From Undibacterium piscinae (GTDB lineage: Bacteria; Pseudomonadota; Gammaproteobacteria; Burkholderiales; Burkholderiaceae_D), in assembly GCA_003970805.2 (NCBI GenBank), contig CP051152.1, positions 4,030,001-4,094,000 on the forward strand: 64,000 bases of DNA. Reading direction: 5' to 3'. Under the pieces are notes generated by a model. That model had not been told where the DNA came from. It searched no databases and saw nothing but the letters and a program-made list of their open reading frames with translations. How positions within the stretch are numbered: position 1 is the stretch's first letter; every line of letters begins with the position of its first letter. Shown one piece after another: positions 45,767-55,333 of the stretch. The translations under genes and the position numbers were made by a program.

Positions 45767-46744
45767 ATGCATGCTGATATCTCCTCGTGGTCCATGAAAA
45801 ATATTTTGGCTGAGAAGGCCAATAGACTCGCTGCAATGGCATTGTTGGCATCGGTGACTTGTTTAACGGCTTGCGGTTCGAAAGAAAAAGTAGCGAGTCA
45901 ATCTTTAGCCGTCGTGAATGGTCAAGAAATTACCGTTCATCAAATGAATGATGAACTGATGCGTAGCAACGTGCAGATTCCTGCCGAGCAGAAAGAACTC
46001 GCGAGTAAACAATTGTTAGAGTCGCTGATCGATAGACAATTACTACAAGGGCAGGCGGTGAAAGATAAAGTCGATCGTGATCCTGCTGTAATGCAAGCAA
46101 TTGAACGTGCCAAATCTCAAATTGTGGCGCAGGCCTATCTGGAGAAACGTTTGGCTGCAAACGCAAAGCCGACTAAGGATGAAATTAAAGTGTATTTTAA
46201 TCAGCATCCAGAAATTTTTTCGCAAAGAAAAATATTTGATATGAGTCAGCTGATTTTTGCAAAAAAAGATTTTAGTAGCGAACTTAAAGTGCTCATTGGC
46301 GAATCAAAATCGCTGGAAGAGGTCGCTAGCTGGCTCACTTTGCATAAAATGGAATTTGTACGCAGCAAAATGGTGAAGAGTACTTTGGAGATGCCCTTAG
46401 AGTTGGTCAGCAAATTACAAAGTATGAAGAAGGGACAATTGATGGTGGTTCAAGAAGGCGATCGTAATGTCATCGTTGCGATTAATGAGGTGAAAGAAGT
46501 TCCTGTTACTTTAGAAATTGCCGAGCCGCAGATCGGGCAATTCTTATTCGATCAAAGTAATAAGCTCGCATCACAGGCCGAGTTGGCACGACTTCGTGCC
46601 GATGCAAAAATCGAATACTTAACACCATTAAAGGATACGACTGCACCAACGCCTGAAACCAAGTCTGCGGCAGCAAGTGTCGCGCCGAGTTCAAGTAAAA
46701 AAAATAATGATGATGCGCTTAAACGTGGCATTGCCGGCTTATAA
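45767..46744 (+). CDS. epsD: EpsD-family peptidyl-prolyl isomerase lipoprotein
   Basis: Start at 45767 or 45794 (both in frame); either gives a lipoprotein signal ending SVTCLTAC. The mature protein has a SurA-N-like helical part (VVNGQEITVHQMNDELMRSN, LLESLIDRQLLQGQAVKDKV) and a parvulin-like domain with weakened motifs (NQHPEIFSQRKIFDMSQLIF). This is the EpsD family found in Methylobacillus-type exopolysaccharide clusters, where it presumably helps fold outer-membrane export proteins. The tail is rich in Ser, Ala and Lys. The epsE gene follows at about 75 bases. Confidence 0.85.
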   Translation: MHADISSWSMKNILAEKANRLAAMALLASVTCLTACGSKEKVASQSLAVVNGQEITVHQMNDELMRSNVQIPAEQKELASKQLLESLIDRQLLQGQAVKDKVDRDPAVMQAIERAKSQIVAQAYLEKRLAANAKPTKDEIKVYFNQHPEIFSQRKIFDMSQLIFAKKDFSSELKVLIGESKSLEEVASWLTLHKMEFVRSKMVKSTLEMPLELVSKLQSMKKGQLMVVQEGDRNVIVAINEVKEVPVTLEIAEPQIGQFLFDQSNKLASQAELARLRADAKIEYLTPLKDTTAPTPETKSAAASVAPSSSKKNNDDALKRGIAGL

Positions 46745-46820
46745 AAAAATATCTCGCAAATGAAAAACGCCTTCGATTTTTCTTGGTTTGTTTTTTTTAT
46801 TGTACGACTGGGTTGAAACA

Positions 46821-47591
46821 ATGAGTCAAATCATAGGCGCGATACTCTGCATCTTTAGTGTGCTTTTTGTCGAAGCGGGCGCGGCTGAAAATCTACAATT
46901 GGGCGCTGGAGATATAGTCAAAATTGCGGTTTATGGCAATCCAGATCTTGGCTTAGAAACGCGAGTGAGTGAAGCTGGCAAAATTAGTTTCCCATTGATC
47001 GGTGAAGTCAGCGTGGCGGGTATGTCGACTTACAATGCAGAGCAAAAAATTTCAAATTTGCTTGAAAGCGGTGGGTTTCTTCGTAAGGCGCAAGTTAATT
47101 TAATAGTTTCATTAATGCAGAGCCAGCAGGTCTCCGTATTGGGGCAGGTAAATCGACCAGGGCGCTACCCTATAGAAGGGAAGCGAACGCTTATTGATCT
47201 CTTGGCCGCTGCTGGCGGTGTTAATGTCGATGGCGCTGATAGTGTAAATTTAATTCGACGTCGCAACGGTGTCAGTAGCAAACAATCGATAGATGTGAAT
47301 GCAATGATGCTCAACGGTGATATGCGAGACAATGTTGATCTACTCAATAATGATGTTTTATATGTAGAGCAGTATTACAAGCAGGCCAGAAGCATCCCGG
47401 AAAAAAATATAGTCCATGTGCATATCCCAAATAGTCCGCATCGCCTGACTGCGCTGGCATTTGAGCAGCTAAGGCAGCAGATAGAGGCGCAGTTGCATCC
47501 GGAAATACAGGCGACTCATGCTGTGGACGGCACCCTATGCGGTCGAATGCAATTCGATTACCTCGGCCTTGAGCTTGGGTTACGATGCTGA
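46821..47591 (+). CDS. epsE: EpsE-type polysaccharide export protein, C-terminal half replaced
   Basis: The start at 46821 gives a signal peptide ending EAGAAE. The Poly_export domain (LQLGAGDIVKIAVYGNPDLG, KISFPLIGEVSVAGMSTYNA) and the first SLBB domain (VSVLGQVNRPGRYPIEGKRT, LIDLLAAAGGV) are normal. Homology stops at LLNNDVLYVE near residue 181. The family continues with a second SLBB domain, but here about 75 unrelated residues follow (QYYKQARSIPEKNIVHVHIP, ending GLELGLRC). The gene seems fused to foreign sequence, and the rest of an EPS cluster (chain-length factor, kinase, transferases, exosortase) is missing. It would make a defective outer-membrane channel subunit. Confidence 0.8.
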   Translation: MSQIIGAILCIFSVLFVEAGAAENLQLGAGDIVKIAVYGNPDLGLETRVSEAGKISFPLIGEVSVAGMSTYNAEQKISNLLESGGFLRKAQVNLIVSLMQSQQVSVLGQVNRPGRYPIEGKRTLIDLLAAAGGVNVDGADSVNLIRRRNGVSSKQSIDVNAMMLNGDMRDNVDLLNNDVLYVEQYYKQARSIPEKNIVHVHIPNSPHRLTALAFEQLRQQIEAQLHPEIQATHAVDGTLCGRMQFDYLGLELGLRC

Positions 47592-47804
47592 GCAATGCAA
47601 AAAAACCTGTGCGGCAGGTAAGCCCAGGCTACTACAATTCTCCTACTGCCAACTGAAATGGCGATGCTGTTGCCGACTGATTCGGTATACAGGCCAAGGC
47701 CCTGAGCGTGATGAGTAGTTTTGCGTCGCGAGCGCTTATTTTTTGACGACCTATGTGAATATTGGCAAAATTTTCCCCCTCTTCTGGACTAATAGGCACA
47801 GAAC
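47592..47804. other. Unassigned sequence between truncated epsE and the tRNA terminator
   Basis: No gene recognised. The continuing sequence from about 47370 to 47720 has no clear homology in any frame and may be what is left of the DNA that replaced the rest of the EPS cluster. Short ORFs overlap here on both strands without ribosome-binding sites or family motifs. Confidence 0.4.
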
Positions 47805-47833
47805 GAAAAAAAGGCTCTCACGAGGAGAGCCTT
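47805..47833 (-). terminator. Terminator downstream of tRNA-Leu
   Basis: On the reverse strand aaggctctc and gagagcctt (47825-47833 and 47811-47819) form a perfect 9-bp stem with a 5-base loop followed by a run of Ts (the A-run at 47805-47810 on +). It starts 11 bases beyond the tRNA 3' end. Confidence 0.85.
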
Positions 47834-47843
47834 ATAATTCTTT

Positions 47844-47928
47844 TGGTGCCGAGAGCCGGAATCGAACCGGCACGCCTTGCAGCGCGGGATTTTGAGTCCC
47901 GTGCGTCTACCTATTCCGCCATCTCGGC
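47844..47928 (-). tRNA. tRNA-Leu (anticodon CAA)
   Basis: The reverse strand starts gccgagatggcggaat and ends ctctcggcacca, with a seven-base acceptor stem, an encoded CCA, a long variable arm and T-arm ggttcgattcc. The anticodon stem cggga/tcccg encloses ctcaaaa, giving anticodon CAA, which reads UUG. The length of 85 bases fits a class II tRNA. The terminator follows at once. Its neighbour is the broken epsE gene. Confidence 0.97.
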
Positions 47929-47996
47929 AACGCATACGAGTATTATGACAGGGCTCCGCTAAATTTGCAAGAGCATAGCTTGCCGGCATTGTTTGC

Positions 47997-49334
47997 TCAG
48001 CGTTTTTTATAATATCCGGATTGCCGCATCACGCTGCGGATTTTTTCCTGAGCCAACTCTAGGGCGGCGACTGGGGTGATCAGGCCGGCTACTGCATCGT
48101 GGATTAAGTTACCCAGAATTTCTTCATTAATAATTGCCCATTCCGGAATGATGGGGCGCCAATCCGGATTGGCATAGTCGATTTGTTTTTCTAGTACCGT
48201 GTATTCAGGGAATAAAATTCTTAGTTCAGGGTCGCGCAAGGTGCTGTTGCGTACCGGTATGCCGCCGATTCTGGCCATGGCTTTTTCCTGTGCCCGCGTG
48301 GTCAGGCTAGACAGTATTTGCAGTGCCTGGTTGATGGAGGGCGCATTGCGCGGAACGGCGATGGCAAATCCTCCGGTTTCTGAGGAGTGGATTGTGCCTT
48401 TGGGATGGAGGGCGTAAGCGACTTTGTCCTGAACGGAGGATTTGACTCTATCGTTGATGATATTGGAAATAAACGAAGAGTCGACGTACATGACTGCTTC
48501 GCCTGTGATGAAGGCATTGCCCATGTCGGCAAAATTATTCTTGAGTATTCCGTCCTTGGTCGTGCTGTGGATTATTTTAAGTATTTCAATTGCTTTGATG
48601 CCTGCGGCACTATTTACCCTGGGTTGCCAATCGTTATCGAATACTTCGCCACCGTAGGAATTGAAGTGCAGTAGCCAGGCATGGGTAATCTGGTGTCCGC
48701 GCGCGCCTCTGCTGCACAAGGGGATGAGTCCGGGTTCCCGTTGCCGTATTAGCGCTATTAAAGCGAGTAATTCATCGTAGTTCTGTGGCGCTTTCCAGCC
48801 ATGCTTTTTAAAGATATCGCTGCGGTAAACCATGATGCTGGTTTCGGTGCCCATAGGGAGCGCATATAAGCGTGCCCGGGGGCCGTCCAGATATCCTCTG
48901 GCGCCACCTACTTTGCCAGCCACGGTGAGAAAGGCGGGGATGAAATCGTCGATCTGATCAATCGTGAGTCTGCCATTTTTTTGCTCGGTATTGAGATCGG
49001 CTAATAAATTTAGGCGCACATATTCGGTTTTCCAAGCGGTAAGCAAAATAATCAGATCGTATTTTCCGGTCTTTTTTTGTAGCTCATTAAGCTGAATTTT
49101 CCGCATTTCAAGATACGGGAATATATCCACCTCAATCTGGATGCCAGTGCTCAGGCTGATTTTTTTGAGGCTCTGTTTGATCAGTTCAAAGTAGGGAATC
49201 GATGGCAGCATGACCCTGAGCGTTTGATTTCTGGATTTTGACCATGCCAGAGTGGTGATAGCCGCGATCCATGGTGCAAGCGCCAGCGTTTTAGCGGAGC
49301 GACTGAGAAGTTGCCGTCGTCTATGTGAAAACAT
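47997..49334 (-). CDS. ABC transporter solute-binding protein (sugar, family 1)
   Basis: The protein has 445 residues. The N-terminus has RRRQLLSRSAKTLALAPWIA, a Tat-like or ordinary signal with twin arginines. The body fits family 1 extracellular solute-binding proteins: DLIILLTAWKTEYVRLNLLA, GYLDGPRARLYALPMGTETS followed by MVYRSDIFKKHGWKAPQNYD, GEAVMYVDSS and SSETGGFAIAVPRNAPS. Such proteins bind sugars or oligosaccharides for an ABC importer. No permease or ATPase gene is adjacent. Instead a GGDEF/EAL protein lies upstream on the same strand (45 bases), so it may serve as a sensory partner. That pairing is inference. Confidence 0.83.
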   Translation of the reverse strand: MFSHRRRQLLSRSAKTLALAPWIAAITTLAWSKSRNQTLRVMLPSIPYFELIKQSLKKISLSTGIQIEVDIFPYLEMRKIQLNELQKKTGKYDLIILLTAWKTEYVRLNLLADLNTEQKNGRLTIDQIDDFIPAFLTVAGKVGGARGYLDGPRARLYALPMGTETSIMVYRSDIFKKHGWKAPQNYDELLALIALIRQREPGLIPLCSRGARGHQITHAWLLHFNSYGGEVFDNDWQPRVNSAAGIKAIEILKIIHSTTKDGILKNNFADMGNAFITGEAVMYVDSSFISNIINDRVKSSVQDKVAYALHPKGTIHSSETGGFAIAVPRNAPSINQALQILSSLTTRAQEKAMARIGGIPVRNSTLRDPELRILFPEYTVLEKQIDYANPDWRPIIPEWAIINEEILGNLIHDAVAGLITPVAALELAQEKIRSVMRQSGYYKKR

Positions 49335-49379
49335 GAATTTCCTCAGTGTCTTATCAGGTTCGTTATCAGGTGCGGTTAA

Positions 49380-52106
49380 TTAACTCAAGCCCTCGTGTTT
49401 GGCCAGCAGTTGCTCGATTGCCGTAGCGGGGATGGCGGTGGAACGTAGCCACCCCTGGTATAAGTCGCATCCTATCTGCTTAAGGGATGCTAGTTGCTCT
49501 TCGGTTTCTACGCCCTCGGCGATTACTTGCATGCCAAAATCATGACCTAGCGTAGAGATGGCTTTGACGATCGCCATATCCTTGTGATTTTTGGTGTGCC
49601 CCTTGACGAAGCTTTGGTCTATCTTGATCCTTTGGACCGGGAAGTCGCGCAGGTAGGTCAGTGATGCATAGCCGGTGCCAAAATCATCGATGCTGATGCC
49701 GACCCCGAAAGCGTGCAATTGCTCCAGGCATGTTCTGGCAACTTCGGTGTCTTGCATGATCATGGTTTCTGTCACTTCTATCTCTAGCCTTTGCGGTGCA
49801 ATACCGGATTGGCGTATGGTGTGGATGACGAAATCAACAAAGCCTATCTGGAAAAATTGCAAACTCGAAATATTTACTCCGACCACGAAATCCTCTGGCA
49901 TATCCCAGCGAGCAATGGTCTGGCAGACGTCGATCAGGACCTGATTGCCGATCTGAATGATCAGGCCTGATTCTTCCGCAGTGTGTATGAACTCTTTGGC
50001 TGAGAGTATGCCGCGGGTCGGATGATTCCAGCGCAACAGGCTTTCAGCGCCACAAAGTTGATTGGTGTCGACGCGGTATTGCGGCTGAAAATAAGGAATG
50101 AAGCGTGATTCGTCTATTGCGATTCTTAATTCCTGTTCAAGCTTGTTTTTTGTCTCCAGCGCTTCGGCGATATGGCTGGAAAAAATAGTGTATTTATTTT
50201 TCCCTTTTTCCTTGCTATGGTACATGGCGATATCGGCTTGTTTCATCAGGACATCGGCATCCGGATAAGCATTTTCGGCTATCGAGATGCCTATGCTGGT
50301 AGTGAGGTAATACGTGTGATTGCCCATTAACATAGGGGCGCTTACCAGCGCGAGTATGCGATTGGCGATGAGTCTGAGGTCAGCTTCGGATGTTAACTCG
50401 TCAAGCAGGATGACGAACTCATCGCCGCCGAGGCGGGCGATAAAATCACGGCTCTTGACGGCGCTACGCAGACGTAGCGCTATTTCAATCAGGACCTGAT
50501 CGCCGATATCATGACCGACGGTGTCATTAATAAACTTAAACCTGTCGAGATCGAGAAACAATAATGCGAGTCGCTGTTTGTCATTTTTCGAGTGGAGTAG
50601 CGCTTGTTCGGTCGCTATGCGCAGGCTGGCGCGATTGGCCAGGCCGGTCAGGGTATCCTGATAGGCCAGATGTTTTATCTTTTGTTCCGCCAGATATTTT
50701 TCAGTCACATCCATGGCGATTACCCGTAGTGTGAAGCTGCCATCAATCAAGCTGGAGTCTACGATAAGACTTAACCATGAAATTTCACTGGTCTCAATTT
50801 TAACGATGAGCTTTGTATGTACCGGGGTTTCGTATGCGAGGTTGATGATTTCGCTGAAGGCGGCACTATCTTCCGGGGCGACATGCTGAAGAATCTGATC
50901 GAATTTCACCATTGCCGCCTCTGTGCCAAATCCGAACAGCGCGTAAATATTACCGGATATAGCGCTCATTTCCAGTTGCCGATTGAGCTGAAAACTTCCC
51001 ATTTTTGCCAGCCTCTGGGTCTCCAGCAAGGACTCTTCACTTTGGTGTAGGGCGCTAGTCATATCGCGGGCGATTCTATGCGCGATTTTTCCGGTATGGA
51101 CGGTGAGGTAAACAAAGCCTGTGGCAAACATGCTTAACAGGAAACCGATCAGGCCAATTAGCCAGACGGCGCGTTGATCTTTAATCGTCTCGGCAGTTTT
51201 TATTTGATAGTCTATCGACCATTTCTTTCCCGGAACCGACAGGGGGAGCATGAAATGGTAGGATTGCCGTAACACATTAGATGTGAGTTTTTTCTCCGGC
51301 TTCAATTGTAAATGGATGTTCAGTGCCTCATCGTCGAAGCCGCTGCCGGACAAGGTGGCTTCAGATAATTCGAAATTGGCATCGCTGAATAAGTCATGAA
51401 GTAATTTATCAACCGAGATGACGGTGGTAAATGTCCCGATAAATGCTATCTGCCTTTGTGTTGCCGTGCCTATGGGGAGGCGGGTTTCATGCACGGGAAC
51501 CGAAAGGATGATGTTATTTCCTTTCAGTACGGGATGTGTATTGAGCATGAAAGAAAGGGTTTGACCGCTTTCCTTCATGCGTTTGCTTCCCTGCGGAAAC
51601 CATTTTTCCAGATTAAGGCCATGTACTTTTTGCAGGAGTTGGCGCGGTTCCAGATACAGTGCCACCAGTGCATCCTGATGTGCGAGCTTATCTTGTATGG
51701 CAAAATTCGGATAGCCTCTGACATCAACCGAGGTATCGGTTTTTACCTCATTTTCAAATTGAGTAAAATCCTCGGGCTTCACTTTTTTTGAAAAGAGCTT
51801 GGCCACCAGCCAGGGTTGATTTTCTATATTTGCAAATGAATGAAATACGTAACGATCAAATGACGGGGATATGTGATACAGGCTGACGAAAGATTCCAGT
51901 TGCGATACTTCATGATCCAATTCGTTTTGTATCAGGGCGTGATGCTGAAATACCCGCTCTTGCAGCCTATGCTGTAGATCTTCTCTCGATATCTGCAGGG
52001 ATAGCCAGCATAGCCATGTCGTAATCGATAAAAATACGATTGCAGTCAGTGCCGCAGCAGGTATCGCTTTGATTCTTAAGAAAGGGATAACCCTCGTCTG
52101 ATTCAT
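49380..52106 (-). CDS. CHASE-like sensor with PAS, GGDEF and EAL domains
   Basis: The protein has 908 residues. Membrane helices at about 14-34 and 308-332 flank a periplasmic CHASE-like domain (about 40-305). A PAS-like segment (about 355-470) is followed by GGDEF (about 480-640; DTLTGLANR, LARLGGDEFVILL type with GGDEF intact) and EAL (about 655-900). The EAL domain has ESLLRWNHP in place of EALLRW, the DDFGTGYASLTYL loop and VIAEGVETEEQL, so most metal ligands are present. Such proteins make or break cyclic di-GMP in response to a periplasmic ligand. It is followed by the solute-binding protein gene, a likely ligand source. Which activity dominates cannot be told. Confidence 0.88.
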   Translation of the reverse strand: MNQTRVIPFLRIKAIPAAALTAIVFLSITTWLCWLSLQISREDLQHRLQERVFQHHALIQNELDHEVSQLESFVSLYHISPSFDRYVFHSFANIENQPWLVAKLFSKKVKPEDFTQFENEVKTDTSVDVRGYPNFAIQDKLAHQDALVALYLEPRQLLQKVHGLNLEKWFPQGSKRMKESGQTLSFMLNTHPVLKGNNIILSVPVHETRLPIGTATQRQIAFIGTFTTVISVDKLLHDLFSDANFELSEATLSGSGFDDEALNIHLQLKPEKKLTSNVLRQSYHFMLPLSVPGKKWSIDYQIKTAETIKDQRAVWLIGLIGFLLSMFATGFVYLTVHTGKIAHRIARDMTSALHQSEESLLETQRLAKMGSFQLNRQLEMSAISGNIYALFGFGTEAAMVKFDQILQHVAPEDSAAFSEIINLAYETPVHTKLIVKIETSEISWLSLIVDSSLIDGSFTLRVIAMDVTEKYLAEQKIKHLAYQDTLTGLANRASLRIATEQALLHSKNDKQRLALLFLDLDRFKFINDTVGHDIGDQVLIEIALRLRSAVKSRDFIARLGGDEFVILLDELTSEADLRLIANRILALVSAPMLMGNHTYYLTTSIGISIAENAYPDADVLMKQADIAMYHSKEKGKNKYTIFSSHIAEALETKNKLEQELRIAIDESRFIPYFQPQYRVDTNQLCGAESLLRWNHPTRGILSAKEFIHTAEESGLIIQIGNQVLIDVCQTIARWDMPEDFVVGVNISSLQFFQIGFVDFVIHTIRQSGIAPQRLEIEVTETMIMQDTEVARTCLEQLHAFGVGISIDDFGTGYASLTYLRDFPVQRIKIDQSFVKGHTKNHKDMAIVKAISTLGHDFGMQVIAEGVETEEQLASLKQIGCDLYQGWLRSTAIPATAIEQLLAKHEGLS

Positions 52107-52215
52107 TGTGCTGACTGGTCTGTATTTTGTTCGTTGTTGGCGGTGGACTAGAAAATTTGTTCAAAAAATCAGCGCTGGCGGGACTGGTTTTTGATCCGCA
52201 TGCGCTCGTCTGGTT

Positions 52216-53935
52216 TTATTGCTCTTGTTTTCTTTTATATAAGGAGAAAAATTCGTCTTTGTCAGCATTGCGATGGCCTTGCCATTCAAGTTGCCATATC
52301 CCCGGGAATAATTGACTTGCTATTTGTGGTGGTGAATTACGGTTGCCTTGTAGTAACAGTACATCGCAATTCTGATCTGAAAAACCGGCAAACTTGAGCT
52401 TACCAAAAAAGGCGAAAGAGGCGCGTTGAGATGGACCTGCGTTGCTATCAATGCATCGGTATGCTTGCGTTAAATGTTCTGCCATCTGCAAGGATACCGT
52501 GGCATAACTAATTCTTTGATTAATTAAGCTAAGAAAAAGAGTCATCGGCAATACCCAGCATAAAATTGCACCGCCGCCAGACAGCACTACGGCTCTCCAT
52601 AAAACAGATGGTTGGCGGGAGATGCGCCAGTACACCAGACGGAACCAGGCAATGCTGGCGAGCAAGGCAACAATGAAGGTAAAAATACTGAATTCTGAAT
52701 GAAACCCCGGAGCCCAGGCCTCCACTTTTTTTGCCATGGCGCTTGGCCAACCGGTTTGTGCGGCAATCCAATACAACCAGACGATGCTGGCAACACCGGT
52801 CAGTATCATCACCGCAAACCAGTCGACAGCATTAATCGCGCTGCGCTTCATGGTTGGCAGGCCAAAGGCGGCAAGGATCGCTAACGGAGGAAGGATGGGG
52901 AGTAAGTTTGCTTCTTCCGGGTCGTTATTGATGAAGGCCAGTGTTACAAAAGCAAAGCAAGAAACTAACCGGTAAGGAGATATGTAAGGCTCTTTCCTGT
53001 TTGCGCCAGGCGTAGATGGCCCATGCCGCAAATGGCCAGGCTGGCCAGGCGAACCAGATGCCATATTTAAAGAAATAAGAAATACTGGTGATCGATGGCA
53101 GTCCGATCTGGCGATAATTCCACAGCATCCATGCCGGATACGGTGAACTGTCAAACGGATGAATCAGGGCAACCGCCAGTACCCAGCTTGCCGCGACAAC
53201 AATGGCAAGCGGCAGCGATAGCAGTAGCATTAGCTTATATTGCGTTTGCCGGCGATACAGGCTCATCGCGACCAGGCTGGCAAATAATGCGGCGGGCAAT
53301 ACCCAGCCACGCGTTAACACCATTAATCCAAGTATCAGGCCAAGCTTGAGTGCGCCTTTTTTTGCCGGGGCGTCAAATAGTCTGGCGCTCAGGTAGAGTG
53401 CATAGGCGACCAAAGAAATTTGCAGGGTTTCGGCACTGGTTTCGTGGCTGCGTACCAGCAGGCCGAGACTGCCTATGTAAATAAGCAAGGCGCCGTCGGC
53501 CAGAGTGCGGCCAAAATCACGCGGTTCAGGTTGTCCGCCGAAGGCTAGCTTTAAGGGTTGCGCCTCGGTTCTGCGTCCGAGTAAATAAGTGGAGTACCAG
53601 ACCGAGAGTGCGCCCAGCATGAAAAACAATCCGGTAGACAGGCGTGCCGCCATTGGGTCACCGAGCAGCCAGCCGAATAATTTAATGCAAATTGCCCCTA
53701 GCCAGAATGCCAGCGGGCCTTCTTCGGGCATAGGCATGCCGACAATGTGAGGCCACAACCAATCGTGTAAGCCACCGTGCGCCATCGTCCACATGATGCC
53801 AAAGCTGGCTGCGTCATCGCCTTTCCATGGATCTCTGCCAATTAGTCCGGGCAGAATATACAGCAGACACAGGGCAAAAATTACCCAGCGTGGAAGCGCA
53901 TTAGTCGCAGCGGCAGGAAGACGGACAGGCTTCAT
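52216..53935 (-). pseudogene. ArnT-like glycosyltransferase (family 39/PMT type), frameshifted
   Basis: The first frame (53935 to 52925) has a PMT-type start with GLIGRDPWKGDDAASFGIMW (the acidic catalytic loop after the first helix), several membrane helices and GLLVRSHETSAETLQIS. It stops in HISLPVSFLLCF. The rest (VTLAFINNDPEEANLLPILP, then LAILAAFGLPTMKRS) is in another frame to 52216. Removing one base from the four-base run at 52948-52951 (+ strand AAAA) restores a continuous protein of about 570 residues. The family moves sugars from polyprenyl phosphate onto lipid A or proteins in the inner membrane. It is downstream of rpmE2 on the same strand, separated by a terminator. It may be intact if the extra base is a consensus error. 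Confidence 0.8.
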
Positions 53936-53966
53936 ATCTCTTGATGGGGTAGGCTAAACAGATTAA

Positions 53967-53992
53967 AAAAAGGCAGCCTGAGCTGCCTTTTT
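53967..53992 (-). terminator. Rho-independent terminator after rpmE2
   Basis: aaaaaggcagc (53967-53977) and gctgccttttt (53982-53992) form a perfect 11-bp stem with a 4-base loop, and the reverse strand ends in a T-run. It lies between rpmE2 and the glycosyltransferase. Confidence 0.88.
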
Positions 53993-54014
53993 CACACTAC
54001 AAATGCAATATCGC

Positions 54015-54281
54015 TTATTCAACAACTGAGGTTTTGGAACCAACAGTACCGAATTTTTTGCGGAATTTGTCAACGCGACCAGCGGTATCAACAATTTTAT
54101 GCTTACCAGTGTAGAAAGGATGGGATTCTGCAGAAACCTCAATCTTCACCAGTGGATATTCTTTACCTTCGAATTCCATTTTGTCACGTGTGTTGATAGT
54201 CGAACGAGTGACGAATTTGAAATCGTTAGAAACATCGTGGAACAAAACTTCACGATAATTTGGGTGTATGCCGTCTTTCAT
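54015..54281 (-). CDS. rpmE2: Ribosomal protein L31, type B
   Basis: The protein has 88 residues starting [20 protein letters not shown] with a good ribosome-binding site (gaggc) upstream. [29 protein letters not shown] and FRKKFG are the L31 signatures. It lacks the CxxC zinc cysteines of type A L31, so it is the zinc-independent form used under zinc limitation or constitutively in many betaproteobacteria. A strong terminator follows. The neighbouring rho gene is about 7 kb away, though these two are commonly adjacent in related genomes. Confidence 0.95.
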   Translation of the reverse strand: MKDGIHPNYREVLFHDVSNDFKFVTRSTINTRDKMEFEGKEYPLVKIEVSAESHPFYTGKHKIVDTAGRVDKFRKKFGTVGSKTSVVE

Positions 54282-54615
54282 GCTTGCCTCTAAAAAAAGA
54301 TGGGTAGCCAATACGCACTTCGTCGGTCGCCTTGCTTCTTGACCCGATTGAGTATCACTTGCCTAGGTTAAAATTGGTATCAACTTGATGCCAAGCTGCT
54401 GATTATACAATGGAAATAGAGGTTTGATCTAGGATCAGCTAAGGCCGGCGCAAGGATTTTCTAAGTTTTTGATCATACACTCAGTGAATGCAAGGATATG
54501 CGGGGGGGCGCCGAATAAATAATGATGAAATTTCCCTATGCTATTTTGCCTATTGGCGGTAGAAAGCCTTAAAATTTTGCCAGATATCGTAAATACTAAA
54601 AAATATGGATAAGAA

Positions 54616-55247
54616 ATGAGCCGTTTGCATTTGGAAATGAGTACGGTGTTGCAAGCCGTTGAAGTGGCGGGGGTCATCGCATTCGCCTGTTCCGGCTTTA
54701 TTGAGGCACGGCAAAAGAAGATGGATGCGGTCGGCGTGTTTACGGTCGCCTTCATTACCGCATTTGGCGGCGGGACCTTAAGGGATTTATTGCTCGATAG
54801 GCGTCCGCTGTTTTGGGTTGAGCATCAGGAGTATCCGATACTGATTTTTGTGATGGCGCTGATCGCGATTCCTTTCTCGCGCCATTTACGGCATGCCTCC
54901 GCCGAAAAAGCTATCAATTATGCCGATGCGCTGGGGCTAGGCTTATTTAGCGTGACCGGAGCCTCATTGGCGGCAGATGCGCAGATGCCGATGTTTGTGT
55001 GCGTGATGATGGGCGTAATTACCGGAATTTTTGGCGGCGTATTGCGTGACGTCATTTGCAATGAGATTCCGCTGGTATTCAAACGCGGGCAGTTATATGC
55101 GACTTGCTCGTTTGCCGGATGCTGGACTTATCTCTTGATGGAGAAGCTCAATGCGAGCGAGTCGGCGGCCCTGCTGGCGGGGATAGGTGTGTGTGTTTTT
55201 TTCTGCGGGCACTGGCGCTGCGTTTTCACTGGAGGCTGCCGGTTTAG
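54616..55247 (+). pseudogene. TRIC-family (UPF0126) membrane protein, 3' frameshift
   Basis: The frame from 54616 is a UPF0126/TRIC cation channel family protein: EVAGVIAFACSGFIEARQKK, GGGTLRDLLLDRRPLFWVEH, then the second repeat with GVITGIFGGVLRDVICNEIP. It has about seven membrane helices in two homologous halves. The end is thrown out of frame at the seven-T run at 55196-55202. One more T would give VFFLRALALRFHWRLPV and a stop at 55245-55247. As read without correction the frame continues to 55266 with a non-family tail. The loss affects only the last 15-20 residues, so the protein may still fold. Confidence 0.8.
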
Positions 55248-55333
55248 CTGTCACGCGCCGCGGTAAGGAAGCAGTAATGAAGCCACCCTTGGTGTGGGGT
55301 GGCCATTGCTGATACGCCGAGCTTTTCCGGCTT

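Noticed and set aside
47805..47928. An integrated phage or island attachment site at tRNA-Leu
   Set aside because: No integrase gene and no second copy of the tRNA 3' end were seen in the window; only the broken epsE nearby suggests past recombination.
47762..47989. Short open frames on both strands over the tRNA-Leu gene
   Set aside because: The region is the tRNA and its terminator; these are not proteins.
54360..54420. A promoter for rpmE2 with TATAAT on the minus strand
   Set aside because: A TATAAT-like box is present but no -35 element at a good distance, so I did not list it as a feature.
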